Assembly (NCBI GenBank): GCA_030747595.1
Contig: JASLKK010000003.1
Location: 124,165 to 188,164 of the forward strand
Length of the DNA: 64,000 nt
Origin: Acidimicrobiales bacterium
GTDB taxonomy: Bacteria; Actinomycetota; Acidimicrobiia; Acidimicrobiales; MedAcidi-G1
Direction: 5' to 3'
Shown: positions 1-9,793 of the stretch, piece after piece
How the letters are laid out: the number at the start of each line of letters is the position of its first letter
How positions within the stretch are numbered: the stretch's first letter is position 1
Notes under the pieces: model-generated
Told to the model about the DNA's origin: nothing
The model's database searches: none
The model's input: the letters and a program-made list of their open reading frames with translations, nothing else
Position numbers and translations under genes: made by a program

Positions 1-80
1 GCGAACGGGATTCGATGGCTCAGGAACGGGTGGCCATTGGCGACCTGGTGGCCTACCTCTCGGAGCGGCTCGCGGCCTAA
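1..80 (+). CDS. C-terminal end of an unidentified protein (partial)
   Basis: An open frame enters from the left edge and stops with TAA at 78-80. Only about 25 residues are visible, ending in IGDLVAYLSERLAA. The stop lies 24 bases before the next gene on the same strand, so the two may be co-transcribed. dGTPase genes often sit near dnaG in actinobacteria, but this tail does not show that family's usual ending, so no function is assigned. Confidence 0.5.
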   Translation, partial: ERDSMAQERVAIGDLVAYLSERLAA

Positions 81-104
81 TCGGCCCCAGCCCCTGCGAG
101 GCCA

Positions 105-1709
105 GTGTCCCTGAGCGACCAGAGCGACTTGATGTCATCACCTGAGGACCGCGTGGACAGCTCGGATGGACTGCGTTCCCTGGTTGCCGAGGCGACGACC
201 GCCGGTTCGGCCGAAGCCCGGTGGCGCGCCGTGGCCGCTGTCGATCCAGCCCTAGTTGAAAGGCTGATCCATGGTGGCCCCGCCGCGCTAACGCCCGATG
301 GCCAGAGTCGACCCGCTTTGCTGGCCGCCGGGACGGGCGCCAGCCCCGGAGTGGCCACGGGGGTCGTCTGCCTGACGGCCGAGGCCGTGTTGGACGCCGT
401 CGACCGGGACGAGGACGCCCTGCTGGTCTGCGACGAGACGTCGCCAGCCGATGAGATCGGCATGCGCATGGCCACCGGAATCTTGACGACCCGAGGTGGG
501 GTGGCCAGCCACGCTGCCGTGGTGGCTCGCGGGTGGGGGATCCCCGCGGTGGTCGGGGTAGTCGGGATGGTGGTGGGTGACGACCACGTGGTACTGGGCG
601 AGGTTCGGGTCGACGCCGGTGACGTGGTCTCGGTGGACGGCGGGTCGGGCGAGGTACTGGCTGGGGCGGTCGAGTCGGTCAGGGCGGCCGAGGCCGGAGA
701 GGTGCCAGAACTGGACGTTCTCCTCGAATGGGCCGACGAGGTACGCGGTGAGCGGATCGGGGTTCGGGCCAACGCCGACCGGGCCGAAGATGCCGACCGG
801 GCGCGCTTGTTCGGTGCCGAGGGAATCGGCTTGTGTCGGACTGAGCACCTGTTCCTCGGGGACCGCCTTCCCCTGGTGCGAGCGTTCCTGCTGGCCGATT
901 CACCCCGCGACGAGACCGAGGCGCTAGCCGCGCTGGGTGCCGCCCAGAGGGAGGACCTGACCGGCGTCCTGGTCGCCATGGCGCCGCTCCCGGTGACCAT
1001 CCGCTTGTTGGATGCGCCGCTGCACGAGTTCCTCGGCGACGACGCCCCGGCGGAGTGGCGCGAACACAACCCAATGCTGGGCATCCGGGGGGTCCGCCTT
1101 GCCGTATTGCGTGAGGGGCTCTACCGGATGCAGGTCCGGGCGCTGCTGGGGGCCATGGACGACGCCGCGGCCGCCGGTTCGCACGCCCATGCAGCGATCA
1201 TGGTGCCACTGGTCTCGACAGCGGCCGAGTTGGCCCTCGTGAGGGGCTGGGTGCTGGACGAGATCGAGGAATGGGACCCCACCGAACCACCTGCTGTCGG
1301 AACGATGATCGAGACGCCACGGGCGGCCCTCCTGGCCGCTGACATGGCAGCCCATGCCGACTTCTTCTCCTTCGGAACGAACGATCTCACCCAGATGGTG
1401 TTCGGGCTAAGCCGTGACGACGTGGAACAACGGATGATGGGTCCGTACCTCGAGCGGGGGCTGTTACCCGCCGACCCGTTCGCCCACCTAGACCCAGGCG
1501 CCGTGGCGCCTCTGGTGGCTGCGGCTACCCGCGCTGGACGGATGGCCCGCCCCGACCTAGAGGTCAGTGTGTGCGGTGAGCACGGTGGCGACCCGGAATC
1601 AATACGTCTGCTGGTCGAGGCGGGGGTCGACTCGGTGTCGTGTTCCCCGTTTCGGGTGCCGGTGGCCCGCTTGGCCGTGGCCCAGGCACTCATCGCCCGC
1701 GACGGCTGA
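105..1709 (+). CDS. PEP-binding protein: C-terminal two domains of pyruvate phosphate dikinase
   Basis: Residues from about 70 onward match the phosphohistidine domain (GGVASHAAVVARG with the phospho-accepting His near 136). They continue into the PEP/pyruvate TIM barrel of PPDK, with GAEGIGLCRTEH near 240, PVTIRLLDAPLHEFL, and the C-terminal catalytic motif CGEHGGDP followed by SCSPFRVPVARLA. The family is normally about 870 residues, but this protein has 534 and lacks the N-terminal ATP-grasp domain that loads phosphate onto the histidine. It therefore cannot run the full ATP/pyruvate reaction alone. It may act with a separate nucleotide-binding partner or have a regulatory role (inference). 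The start is GTG at 105; an in-frame ATG at 132 is equally possible. Confidence 0.85.
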   Translation: MSLSDQSDLMSSPEDRVDSSDGLRSLVAEATTAGSAEARWRAVAAVDPALVERLIHGGPAALTPDGQSRPALLAAGTGASPGVATGVVCLTAEAVLDAVDRDEDALLVCDETSPADEIGMRMATGILTTRGGVASHAAVVARGWGIPAVVGVVGMVVGDDHVVLGEVRVDAGDVVSVDGGSGEVLAGAVESVRAAEAGEVPELDVLLEWADEVRGERIGVRANADRAEDADRARLFGAEGIGLCRTEHLFLGDRLPLVRAFLLADSPRDETEALAALGAAQREDLTGVLVAMAPLPVTIRLLDAPLHEFLGDDAPAEWREHNPMLGIRGVRLAVLREGLYRMQVRALLGAMDDAAAAGSHAHAAIMVPLVSTAAELALVRGWVLDEIEEWDPTEPPAVGTMIETPRAALLAADMAAHADFFSFGTNDLTQMVFGLSRDDVEQRMMGPYLERGLLPADPFAHLDPGAVAPLVAAATRAGRMARPDLEVSVCGEHGGDPESIRLLVEAGVDSVSCSPFRVPVARLAVAQALIARDG

Positions 1710-1791
1710 TCTGTTGCGCTGACAGGACGACTGACAAGGCGATCAACAGGCCCGGCTGACCGGGTAGGCCGGTGGGCGGTACCGTCCGGCC

Positions 1792-3594
1792 ATGGGCATC
1801 GTCGACGAGGACGTCAGGAAGGTTCGCGACGAGTCCGACATCATCCGGATCATCACCGAACACACCCAACTCAAGAAGACCGGCGCCCAATGGATGGGAC
1901 TGTGCCCGTTCCACGGCGAGAAGTCTCCCTCCTTCTCGGTCAATGCCGAGAAGGGCGTCTACTACTGCTTCGGGTGTCAGGTGTCGGGCGACATCATCGA
2001 CTTCGTCCGCGAAATCGAGGGACTGGACTTCGCCGGCTCGGTGGAGTTCCTGGCGGCCAAGACCGGCATCCCGCTGCGGTACACCGACCAGAACGAGGGA
2101 CGCCGCCGCAACCGTCGCAAGGAGTACGCCGAGATCGTCCAGAAGGCAGTGGATTCCTACCATCGACGTCTTCTGGAGGACCCGGCGGCCCGCCCGGCCC
2201 GCGACTATCTGCGAGCCCGGGGGTACGGCGGCGAGGTGGCCCGTCGCTTCCAGATCGGGTGGGCACCCGACGACTGGTCGCTGCTTTCCAGGGAACTCCA
2301 CCTGTCCGACGAAGACCTGAAAGCCACCGGACTCGGCGGGATCAACAAGCGAGGTGGCCAGTACGACTTCTTCCGGGCCCGGATCGTGTTCCCGATCTTC
2401 GACGTCCAGGGGAATCCGGTGGGCTTCGGAGGCCGGAAGCTGCCAGACGGGGAGGGCCCGAAGTACAAGAACACCTCAGATGCCGCCGAGTACTACTCGA
2501 AGTCCGACGTGCTCTACGGCCTCCATTGGGCGAAGGCCGAGGCGGGGCGCCTCGACGAGCTGGTGGTATGCGAGGGCTACACCGATGTCATCGGCTGCCA
2601 TCTGGCCGGCATCGAGCGGGCGGTGGCCACCTGCGGGACAGCCCTCACCCCCAGCCACGCTCGACTCATCGGCCGGTTCGCCCGACGGGTGGTGCTGGCC
2701 TTCGACGCCGACGGAGCGGGCCAGGCGGCGGCCGAGCGGGTCTACGCCTGGGAGGAGGAGTTCGGCCTCCAGTTCGCGGTCGCCGCCCTTCCCGAGGGAG
2801 CCGACCCAGGTGACCTGGCCGGGTCGGACCCGGAGGCGTTGCGGCAGGCTATTGATGGCGCTCGCCCGTTCCTGGAGTTCCGCGTGGACAGGGTGCTGGC
2901 CCGCGGCGACCTGGACTCTGCCGAAGGTCGGGCCCGGGCAGCCACCGAGGCCATGACGCTGGTCGCCGAGCACCCGGACTCGCTGGTACGTGACCAGTAC
3001 GCCATGAGTATCGCCGACCAGTGCCAGGTGGGCATCGACGAACTCAGAAGGCGGGGGGCGGCAGCTGTGGCAGCCGGCCCGAGGGGACGGACCGTGCCCG
3101 CCTCGGACAGGACCGCAGCGGGAGCATCGCCGGACACCGGTCACCTCACTCCTGAGACCCAGGCGCTCCGTCTACTCGTCCACCGACCGGACCCGATCAG
3201 CGTCCACCTCTCGCCCGTGCTTTTCGACGATCGACTCAATCGTGCGGCCTATCTGGCGCTGAGGGAGGCTGGTGACCTCCACGGAGCCCGCGCGAAAGTG
3301 GAGCCCGACGTGGCCGACCTGATGGGAAAGCTGGCCGTTCAGGACGCGACCGATGACGAGCCGCTCGGTGTGTTGACCCGCCTGGCCTATCTGGCCGCCG
3401 AGCGTGCTGCCGTGAGACTCGAAGCCGAGGCTCGATCCTCGGGCGACCTCGCGGGGTATCAGCCCGTGATCTCCTTCCTTCGGACCGAAGTGATGAAGCT
3501 GAGAGAGCCGGTGGCCGAGGGCGCCGATCTAGAGGAATTGCTAACTTGGCTCAACGACCACGACGAGGGGGCTGAGGGGAGGGTCGATGGCTGA
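1792..3594 (+). CDS. dnaG: DNA primase DnaG
   Basis: This primase synthesises RNA primers for the replication fork. The N-terminal CHC2 zinc finger is visible as C38-x2-H41 and C59-x2-C62 ([23 protein letters not shown]). A TOPRIM catalytic core follows, with [10 protein letters not shown] carrying the catalytic Glu and AFDADGAG carrying the metal-binding Asp residues. The C-terminal helicase-interaction region is poorly conserved, as usual. At 600 residues the length is normal. It starts at ATG 1792 and overlaps the sigma factor gene downstream by eight bases. This dnaG-rpoD coupling recalls the macromolecular synthesis operon and suggests translational coupling. Confidence 0.97.
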   Translation: MGIVDEDVRKVRDESDIIRIITEHTQLKKTGAQWMGLCPFHGEKSPSFSVNAEKGVYYCFGCQVSGDIIDFVREIEGLDFAGSVEFLAAKTGIPLRYTDQNEGRRRNRRKEYAEIVQKAVDSYHRRLLEDPAARPARDYLRARGYGGEVARRFQIGWAPDDWSLLSRELHLSDEDLKATGLGGINKRGGQYDFFRARIVFPIFDVQGNPVGFGGRKLPDGEGPKYKNTSDAAEYYSKSDVLYGLHWAKAEAGRLDELVVCEGYTDVIGCHLAGIERAVATCGTALTPSHARLIGRFARRVVLAFDADGAGQAAAERVYAWEEEFGLQFAVAALPEGADPGDLAGSDPEALRQAIDGARPFLEFRVDRVLARGDLDSAEGRARAATEAMTLVAEHPDSLVRDQYAMSIADQCQVGIDELRRRGAAAVAAGPRGRTVPASDRTAAGASPDTGHLTPETQALRLLVHRPDPISVHLSPVLFDDRLNRAAYLALREAGDLHGARAKVEPDVADLMGKLAVQDATDDEPLGVLTRLAYLAAERAAVRLEAEARSSGDLAGYQPVISFLRTEVMKLREPVAEGADLEELLTWLNDHDEGAEGRVDG

Positions 3595-4828
3595 CGCCGC
3601 TCCCAGATCACAGATTTGGTCCGGGGTTTCGGAGTTCGAAGTCGCACGCTTGCTGCGTCGGGGCCGCGACCGCGGCAGCCTCGGCCTAGACGAGGTCATC
3701 GACGTCCTGCGCGACGCTGAGATCACCCCGGAGTTGATCTCCGACGTCCGGCGCCGGTTGGAAGCCGATGGCATCGAGTTCGACGAGACAGTGGCCGTCG
3801 AGGCTGGTCCAGACGAGGTAATGCGACTAACGAGGGCCAGCAAGGCCGAGTACCGGGCACGTCCAGAGACCCTGGCCGATGCCGGTGGAGTCGCTGATTC
3901 GACCCGCCTGTACCTCCGTGAGATCGGGCAGGTCGCCCTGCTGACCGCCCGTGAAGAGGTGGAGTTGGCTGACGGCATCCGGAATGGAAACGAAGCCGAG
4001 GGGCGCCTGGCTGACCTAGCGGCAGCTGGCGATCTGAGTCGGACGGACCGGGCGGAACTGGCGTCCCTGAAGCGGCTGCAACGACGCGGCGACCGTGCCC
4101 GGGACCGCCTAACGCGGGCCAATCTCCGGTTGGTCGTTTCCGTGGCCAAGAAGTACGGGGGTCGCGGCCTGCCGCTTCTCGACCTCTTCCAGGAGGGGAA
4201 CCTCGGTCTCATGCGGGCCGTGGAGAAGTTCGATGCCGGCAAGGGCTTCAAGTTCTCGACCTATGCCACCTGGTGGATCCGCCAATCAATCACCCGCGCC
4301 ATTGCCGATCAGTCGCGGACCATACGAATCCCCGTTCACAAGGTCGACGCCATGAACCGCGTGCTCCGTGTCCAGCGTGATCTAGCCCAGGAGCTAGAGA
4401 GGGAACCGTCCCATGCAGAGATCGGCGATCGGGCGGTGGTTACGCCCGAGGAGGTGGAAAGCCTGCTCAGGCTGGCCAGCGAGCAGGACAATCCGCTCTC
4501 GCTCGACTCGCCGATGGGGGAAGAGCAGGATGCGAGCCTGGCCGACCTTGTGGCCGATCCGCGGGCTATCGCTCCGGTCGATGCGGCCACCCGCCGTCTG
4601 TTGGGAGAGGCCGTGCTGGCTGCCCTCGATGAGCTGGATGATCGCGAGAAGGACGTAGTCCGCATGCGGTTCGGTCTAGACGGGACCGAGCCGCAGACCC
4701 TTGAACAGGTCGGCGCCCACTTCGGCGTGACACGCGAACGGGTGCGTCAGATCGAGGCTCGGACCATGTCCAAGTTGAAGCATCCGAACCGCCCGCAGCG
4801 GCTTCGGGACTACCTGGACGACGACTGA
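3587..4828 (+). CDS. rpoD: Primary RNA polymerase sigma factor (RpoD/SigA type)
   Basis: This is a sigma-70 family subunit directing RNA polymerase to housekeeping promoters. Region 1.1-like sequence occupies about residues 1-75 and region 1.2 begins at [13 protein letters not shown]. Region 2 contains [34 protein letters not shown] and [12 protein letters not shown]. Region 3 follows, and region 4 has the helix-turn-helix [20 protein letters not shown] that reads the -35 element. A near-complete region 1.1 plus regions 2-4 argues for the primary rather than an alternative sigma factor. The ATG at 3587 lies inside the end of dnaG. Confidence 0.95.
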   Translation: MADAAPRSQIWSGVSEFEVARLLRRGRDRGSLGLDEVIDVLRDAEITPELISDVRRRLEADGIEFDETVAVEAGPDEVMRLTRASKAEYRARPETLADAGGVADSTRLYLREIGQVALLTAREEVELADGIRNGNEAEGRLADLAAAGDLSRTDRAELASLKRLQRRGDRARDRLTRANLRLVVSVAKKYGGRGLPLLDLFQEGNLGLMRAVEKFDAGKGFKFSTYATWWIRQSITRAIADQSRTIRIPVHKVDAMNRVLRVQRDLAQELEREPSHAEIGDRAVVTPEEVESLLRLASEQDNPLSLDSPMGEEQDASLADLVADPRAIAPVDAATRRLLGEAVLAALDELDDREKDVVRMRFGLDGTEPQTLEQVGAHFGVTRERVRQIEARTMSKLKHPNRPQRLRDYLDDD

Positions 4829-4910
4829 CGCTACGACCGGCTACACGTCTGATCGAGGTCTTCGGCCCGGCCGGGAGATGGGGTGCCTCTGGTATCCTGC
4901 GCACGCCCAT

Positions 4911-4986
4911 TCCGGGGTAGCTCAGCTGGCAGAGCGTCGGACTGTTAATCCGCAGGTCGTGGGTTCGATCCCCACCCCCGGAGCCA
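4911..4986 (+). tRNA. tRNA-Asn (GTT)
   Basis: A complete cloverleaf is visible. The acceptor stem TCCGGGG pairs with CCCCGGA at 4976-4982. The D arm contains TAGCTCAG, the anticodon loop reads CTGTTAA with anticodon GTT, and the T arm contains GTTCGATC. The discriminator is G and the 3' CCA (4984-4986) is encoded. A weak -10-like TATCCT lies at 4893-4898. Confidence 0.97.
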
Positions 4987-5149
4987 CAAACATGCAGTTC
5001 AGGGTCGGTCTTTCGGGGCCGGCCCTGTTCGCGTCCAAAGTGATGAGTCACATTGGAGATACCAAGTTGCCTGCTCTAAAGCCGCGAAACGGCAGGGGTC
5101 GGCCCTGCCGGCCGGACTGACCCATGAGGCCGGTGGTTTCCCACTCTGA

Positions 5150-6385
5150 TCAAGGACGCACACCCCGCCAGGTGAGACGGGAGCCGAGGAGGTGGCTGGC
5201 CGGCGTGATGGCTGCCAAAGCCACGCAGAACGCGGCCAGCGGACCGAGGTGGAACCAGTTGACCAGCACGTTGATCGCAAGCAAACGCCCGAACAACAGC
5301 GTGCCCAAGGCGATCTGGACTCCGAGGAGGCGCCGGATCCGGTCGAGGGTGCCCCGTGTAGCCCGCCCGGCAAACGTCCAAAGGTCATGCAGGGCCACGG
5401 TGAGGAGGATCCCCGCTTCGCCAGCGATAGCTGCCGAACGGGTCAGGTTCCAGCCCTGGCGGTCGAATATCCAGAGGAAGACGATGGCGTCGGCCATCAA
5501 TGCCACAGCGGTGACCAACAGGTAACGCACCAGTGCCCGGCTTCGCAGCGGATGGAGTCGTAACCGCATGAGGTGGCGGAGGTAGCCGACGTAGTGGCCG
5601 GCAGCGACCTTCGACTCACCCTCAGCCCGTTCGAGGAACACGTAGGGTCGCTCGGCTACCCGACGGACATCGCCACGGGCCAGCACCTCTAGCAGGATCT
5701 TGTAGCCCACTGGATCAAGATCCGCAGTGGCCACCACGTCCCGTCGGACTAGAAAGAATCCGCTCATGGGGTCGGTCACCCGGCCCACCGTGCCCGGCAG
5801 GAGGAGGAGGCCGAGGGCCTGGGCACCCCGGGAGAGCAGGCGTCGGATGGCCGACCAGTTCGAAACTCCGCCTCCGGGCACGTGCCGGCTAGCCACGGCT
5901 ACGTCGGTCCGCTCGTCCATGGCGGCCACCAGGTCGGCCACCACCTCTGGCGGGTGCTGGCCATCCCCGTCGATCACGCCGAGGACGGCTCCACGGGCGT
6001 GGGCCCATCCGCAGATGACTGCGGTAGCCAGGCCGGATGCGCCGGTTCGGCGAAGCACCCGGATGCCCGGGAGTTCAGCGGCGACCGCGGTGGCCACCTC
6101 CCAGGTCCGGTCCGGACTGTCATCGTCGACCACGATCAACTCGAATACGGCTCCGGTCCGGGTCAGGACCGCGTGTAGCGAGCGGAGGAGGTGACCGATG
6201 TTGGCCGCTTCGTTGAAGGTGGGGACGACGAGACTGACATCTGTCCGCGAATCGCCCACAGTGCCGATTGGCAGGGCCCGACCATCCACTTGTTCAACCT
6301 GGGCGTTAACCGGATCCTCATCCGACGTCGCGTCGGATGCCAGGTCCGGGTGTTCGGAATGTGGGACGACCGCGTCGTCGGTCAC
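5150..6385 (-). CDS. Family 2 glycosyltransferase fused to a GtrA-like membrane domain
   Basis: Residues about 50-280 form a GT-A fold of the dolichyl/polyprenyl-phosphate mannosyltransferase type, with LVVPTFNEAANI, VVDDDSPDRTW and the metal-binding DGDGQHPPE. The last 130 residues hold four hydrophobic segments typical of GtrA (for example YLLVTAVALMADAIVFLWIF). This two-domain layout transfers a sugar from a nucleotide donor to polyprenyl phosphate at the membrane and may move the product across it. It lies alone between two tRNA genes on the opposite strand. The acidic, Asp-rich N-terminus of about 45 residues is not conserved, so the true start could be further in. Confidence 0.88.
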   Translation of the reverse strand: MTDDAVVPHSEHPDLASDATSDEDPVNAQVEQVDGRALPIGTVGDSRTDVSLVVPTFNEAANIGHLLRSLHAVLTRTGAVFELIVVDDDSPDRTWEVATAVAAELPGIRVLRRTGASGLATAVICGWAHARGAVLGVIDGDGQHPPEVVADLVAAMDERTDVAVASRHVPGGGVSNWSAIRRLLSRGAQALGLLLLPGTVGRVTDPMSGFFLVRRDVVATADLDPVGYKILLEVLARGDVRRVAERPYVFLERAEGESKVAAGHYVGYLRHLMRLRLHPLRSRALVRYLLVTAVALMADAIVFLWIFDRQGWNLTRSAAIAGEAGILLTVALHDLWTFAGRATRGTLDRIRRLLGVQIALGTLLFGRLLAINVLVNWFHLGPLAAFCVALAAITPASHLLGSRLTWRGVRP

Positions 6386-6479
6386 GGTCGCTCCATCGGT
6401 GGCCGTCGGATCATCGCCAAGGTACCGGATGGATGCCCGGTGCCGAGGTGCCGCTGGCGTCTCCTGCCAGACTGCGGGC

Positions 6480-6552
6480 GGGCCGGTAGCTCAGTGGTTA
6501 GAGCAGGCGACTCATAATCGCTCGGTCGTGGGTTCGATCCCCGCCCGGCCCA
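6480..6552 (+). tRNA. tRNA-Met (CAT, elongator)
   Basis: The acceptor stem GGGCCGG pairs with CCGGCCC at 6545-6551 and the discriminator is A. The D arm reads TAGCTCAGTGGTTAGAGC and the anticodon loop CTCATAA has anticodon CAT. The T loop is TTCGATC. The 3' CCA is not encoded (CGA follows). A tRNA-Ile with a lysidine-modified CAT cannot be formally excluded, but the loop and arms look like elongator Met. An initiator is unlikely because the first acceptor pair is matched. Confidence 0.92.
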
Positions 6553-6696
6553 CGAGGTTCGATCACCTGTGCAGGGGTTGGTTGGGGAAAGCAGACCGGC
6601 TCCTGCCAGGTGTTAGCCAGCCCCAGGGACTGGCCGTCTTCGGCACAACAGCAGTGTGGTTGGCGTGCGTGCCCCTGGTCGGTGAAGAATGGCGGT

Positions 6697-7464
6697 GTGC
6701 CCCGATCGGTATTCGTTCACGAGACCATCGACATTGTCGGTCAGGGTCAGTACGCCTACATGGAACACGTCCGGGGTGAGCCGACGAACCGGATGCCGGG
6801 CATGACCACCCTTCAGGGCTCTTTCTTTGTTCTTGGCTTCGGCGGTGGACGCTGGCCCCAGGTGGTGAATATCTGGGACTGCGGTGCGGATGGCTGGGAG
6901 GGATGGCGGCGAAACCTCGACCGGCTCAACCTGAAGCGCCGTAGCGCCTTCTACGGCGATTGGTGGGACGAGGCATCCCGGTGGAGGACCGGAGGGTACG
7001 ACCGGGTATGTGCTGGGGTGCCCGGGTCCCCAACCACAGAGGAGATCGCCGAGCGGGGCATCAGGGGGTCGTTGTTCGTCAACGAGGTATTCACGGTTCG
7101 ACCGGGGACCCAAGTGGAGTTCCTGGCTGAGGTGGTTGAGTGTCGGGTCCCCGTGTTCGCCGACCATGGGGTAGTGGCCACCGGGCTCTGGGAGGTGACC
7201 ACCAACTCCACGGAAGTGGTCATGGTGTGGGCCACCACTGTCGACGACTGGGTAGGGATGCGTCGCAGCATGGATTCCGCTCGCGGCCTCGACGATGGGG
7301 ATCCCGACGACCGTCTCCTTGACTCTCAGGTCCTGATCGACAGCTATGTGACCGCCGGCGACACCCGGCTGATGACTCCACTCCCCGGGACCATCTACGG
7401 CCCGGAGGGTTGGGAGGAGGCCGACCTCGAAGACTGGCTGGAAGGCGCGGCTCCGGAGAAGTGA
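6697..7464 (+). CDS. Conserved protein with two alpha/beta-barrel-like repeats (NIPSNAP/Dabb-like), function unknown
   Basis: The 255-residue protein shows an internal duplication. The first half has HETIDIVGQGQYAYMEHV, then VLGFGGGRWPQVVNIWDC and GWEGWRRNLDRL. The second half has NEVFTVRPGTQVEFLAEV, then GVVATGLWEVTTNSTEVVMVWA and DWVGMRRSM. This pattern of a start strand, a G-rich strand, VV-x-W and a W-containing helix is that of dimeric alpha/beta-barrel proteins. No catalytic residues can be named. The start was set at GTG 6697, where homology-like sequence begins; the open frame extends further upstream but reads as noncoding. Confidence 0.7.
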   Translation: MPRSVFVHETIDIVGQGQYAYMEHVRGEPTNRMPGMTTLQGSFFVLGFGGGRWPQVVNIWDCGADGWEGWRRNLDRLNLKRRSAFYGDWWDEASRWRTGGYDRVCAGVPGSPTTEEIAERGIRGSLFVNEVFTVRPGTQVEFLAEVVECRVPVFADHGVVATGLWEVTTNSTEVVMVWATTVDDWVGMRRSMDSARGLDDGDPDDRLLDSQVLIDSYVTAGDTRLMTPLPGTIYGPEGWEEADLEDWLEGAAPEK

Positions 7465-7509
7465 CACCGGCGCGCTGATCTACTGCGCGAGGCTTCATGG
7501 GGAGGTCTC

Positions 7510-9225
7510 GTGGAGTTCGTTCTGCTCATCGGGTTGGTGTTCGGCATCGTCGTGTACCGCAGGCGGGCCGACGGGCGTCGGGTAGACGTCGGTTTGATGG
7601 CTCGTCGACTTTTCGAGTTCGGCTTCCTGTACGGCCTGGTCGTCGCCACCGCCATTGGTGCCACTGGCGCCCTCAGTCGCCTGGTGCAGGTGGTGGAGGA
7701 CGGTCGACAGAGCGAACCGGAAGGACTGGCCTTCTGGCTGAGTCTGGTGATCGTGGCCGGGTCGGCACTTGTCGGCATGACCGTCTGGCTACGCCGACGG
7801 TTCCGGACATCGGACACCGAGGCGGAATCCGGCGGGTGGTCGTTCTACCTGTCGACTATGGACCTCCTGTCGACCGGCATTGTCGTGGGTTCGGCCATCA
7901 ACGTCCTGGGGTGGTTGCTCGACGGCTGGTCGTTCAGCCCCTGGTCCGTTGCCGCCGTACCGATCTGGCTTGCCGTTTCGATCGTTCACTGGCGGCTACC
8001 GGGCACCCGCCGCCGCCTCCACTACCTGGTGGCCTCCACCGCTGCCCTTCTCGGCATGGCGGTCAGCACAGCGGTGATTGTCGAGCACCTCCTCCAATGG
8101 GCCTACGAGGGAGTGATGCCCGACCCGCTGCCCTTCGACTATGCGGGGGACACCTCGTGGGCAAACAGCTGGGATGGCTTACGGGGGTCTCTGGCGCCCG
8201 TGCTGGCCTTCGGAGTGGCCTGGTGGTGGTACTGGTGGCGGCATGCCCGAGTCTTCGAGCGCAGCCCGGAGCGCGATGGCTATGTGCTCGTTGTGGGGGT
8301 TCTGGGTGGTCTGGCAACCACCGTGGTTGCCGCCTCAGGCCTGCTCCACACGATGTTGTCGTGGCTGCTCGTCGGGTCGTCTCGTGACGGTTCGGCGGTT
8401 GAGCACTTTCACATCCTGTCGGTCTTCGCTGCACTCCTCGTGGTCGGTATGGCCCTGTGGGCCTATCACCGACGTGAAGTCCCGCACGCCGTGCGCCGAC
8501 AGGTCGACGGTCGAGACGAGGTGGCCCGCCTCTATGACCATCTCGAGTCGGGTGTGGGTCTGGTGGCCTCAACCATCGGAGTAGCTGTTCTGCTTGGCAT
8601 CGTGTTGAACGAGGTGTTGCCAGCCGGCGACGACTGGGACATCGACGTGGACGAGCTGGTGGCCTTCGCCCTCACGGCACTACTTGTTGGGGGACCGATC
8701 TGGAACCGGGCCTGGAAGCGGATCAAGGCCCACGCTGGGACGGTGGCCGAGGAGACGTCGGCCGTTCGACGAATCTACCTATTCGCCGTTTTCGGCACCA
8801 CGGCCCTTGTGGTGCTGGGGAGCTTCCTGGCCATGGTCTACATGGTGGTGTTTGCGCTCTTGGACGGGAACCTCGAAGCCGAGACCCTGGAGGGCTTCCG
8901 GATACCGCTGGCCCTCGTCTGCTCAACGGGAGGTGTCGCCGTCTACCACGGCCGGGTGTTGCGGTCCGGCCTGCGGGCTGTCCCGACGTCCAGCCGCCCC
9001 TCACCACGCACGGTGACCGTGGTCGGACCTCCCGCCCCAGCGTTGGTGGCGGCCCTCGAGGGGTTGTCCGGCCTCAGGGTTGTGCAATACCGGCGGCTCG
9101 ACGTCTCCGCCAGGGTCGACCTTGCCGCGGAGTCCGTGGTCGAGGAGGTACGCACCGGAGCCGGAAACATGGTTGTGGTGGTGGCGGCCGACGGTTCTAC
9201 GGAGGTCATCCCGGTCGACGACTGA
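7510..9225 (+). CDS. Polytopic membrane protein, DUF5671 family
   Basis: The 571-residue protein has about twelve to thirteen hydrophobic segments, arranged as repeated blocks of two or three helices followed by polar loops. RRLFEFGFLYGLVVAT and RLYDHLESGVGLVAST look like repeats of the DUF5671 unit, whose role is unknown. The last 90 residues are soluble. GTG at 7510 is preceded by a good ribosome site (GGGGAGG at 7500-7506). It sits 45 bases after the previous gene on the same strand. Confidence 0.75.
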   Translation: MEFVLLIGLVFGIVVYRRRADGRRVDVGLMARRLFEFGFLYGLVVATAIGATGALSRLVQVVEDGRQSEPEGLAFWLSLVIVAGSALVGMTVWLRRRFRTSDTEAESGGWSFYLSTMDLLSTGIVVGSAINVLGWLLDGWSFSPWSVAAVPIWLAVSIVHWRLPGTRRRLHYLVASTAALLGMAVSTAVIVEHLLQWAYEGVMPDPLPFDYAGDTSWANSWDGLRGSLAPVLAFGVAWWWYWWRHARVFERSPERDGYVLVVGVLGGLATTVVAASGLLHTMLSWLLVGSSRDGSAVEHFHILSVFAALLVVGMALWAYHRREVPHAVRRQVDGRDEVARLYDHLESGVGLVASTIGVAVLLGIVLNEVLPAGDDWDIDVDELVAFALTALLVGGPIWNRAWKRIKAHAGTVAEETSAVRRIYLFAVFGTTALVVLGSFLAMVYMVVFALLDGNLEAETLEGFRIPLALVCSTGGVAVYHGRVLRSGLRAVPTSSRPSPRTVTVVGPPAPALVAALEGLSGLRVVQYRRLDVSARVDLAAESVVEEVRTGAGNMVVVVAADGSTEVIPVDD

Positions 9226-9283
9226 ACGGCCGCCGGGCTGCTCCGGCTGGGCGAGCCCCGGGGTCGTGGGCCACCATCTGCAC

Positions 9284-9787
9284 ATGGTCGTCGAAGAGGA
9301 CACAGGTAGTGGTCGAGAAGAGGTGCCGAGTCGCGAGGTGAGCGTCGTCCGTGACGTCGCAGCGGACCCGGATGTCGTCTGGGACCTGGTTAGCGACTTG
9401 GTCGGCATGGGGCGCTGGTCGCCCGAAAACCGGGGTGGGCGTTGGATCGACGGCGCCACCGGTCCGACCGTGGGAGCCGTCTTCCGGGGTCGTAACCGTA
9501 TTCGGTGGCGTCGATGGCAGACCAACGTGACCGTCATAGAGAGCGATCCGCCTCGACGGTTCGCGTTTCGCCTGAAGATCGGTTCCCTGGGTGGCTGCGA
9601 CTGGTCCTACGACATCGTGCCCACATCGAACGGTTGCCGGGTCACTGAATCATGGGTGGATGACCGCTCGCCGTTCCTGGCCGGGGTTGGGTGGTTGTTC
9701 ACCGGGGTGGGCGACCGGGCCGCTCACAACCGGGACACCATGGAGCGAACACTGGAGAACCTGGCCATCGCGGCTGAGGCAATCTGA
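9284..9787 (+). CDS. SRPBCC-family (START-like) protein
   Basis: This 167-residue polyketide cyclase/START-like fold binds hydrophobic ligands in a helix-grip cavity. Visible signatures are VSVVRDVAADPDVVWDLVSDL at the start, MGRWSPENRGGRWIDG, VGAVFRGRNR, and a C-terminal helix after ESWVDDRSPFL. The motif VGAVFRGRNR is closely matched by VGATFLGRNR in the SRPBCC half of the fused protein encoded at 10450-11664. It converges on a nitroreductase gene that ends six bases beyond its stop. ATG 9284 was chosen because the frame upstream reads as an overlap with the preceding gene. Confidence 0.85.
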   Translation: MVVEEDTGSGREEVPSREVSVVRDVAADPDVVWDLVSDLVGMGRWSPENRGGRWIDGATGPTVGAVFRGRNRIRWRRWQTNVTVIESDPPRRFAFRLKIGSLGGCDWSYDIVPTSNGCRVTESWVDDRSPFLAGVGWLFTGVGDRAAHNRDTMERTLENLAIAAEAI

Positions 9788-9793
9788 ACGGGT

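Noticed and set aside
77-1084. Long Ser/Arg/Pro-rich reading frames opposite the PPDK-like gene and many others
   Set aside because: They are shadows of high-GC coding on the other strand, with low-complexity translations and no motifs.
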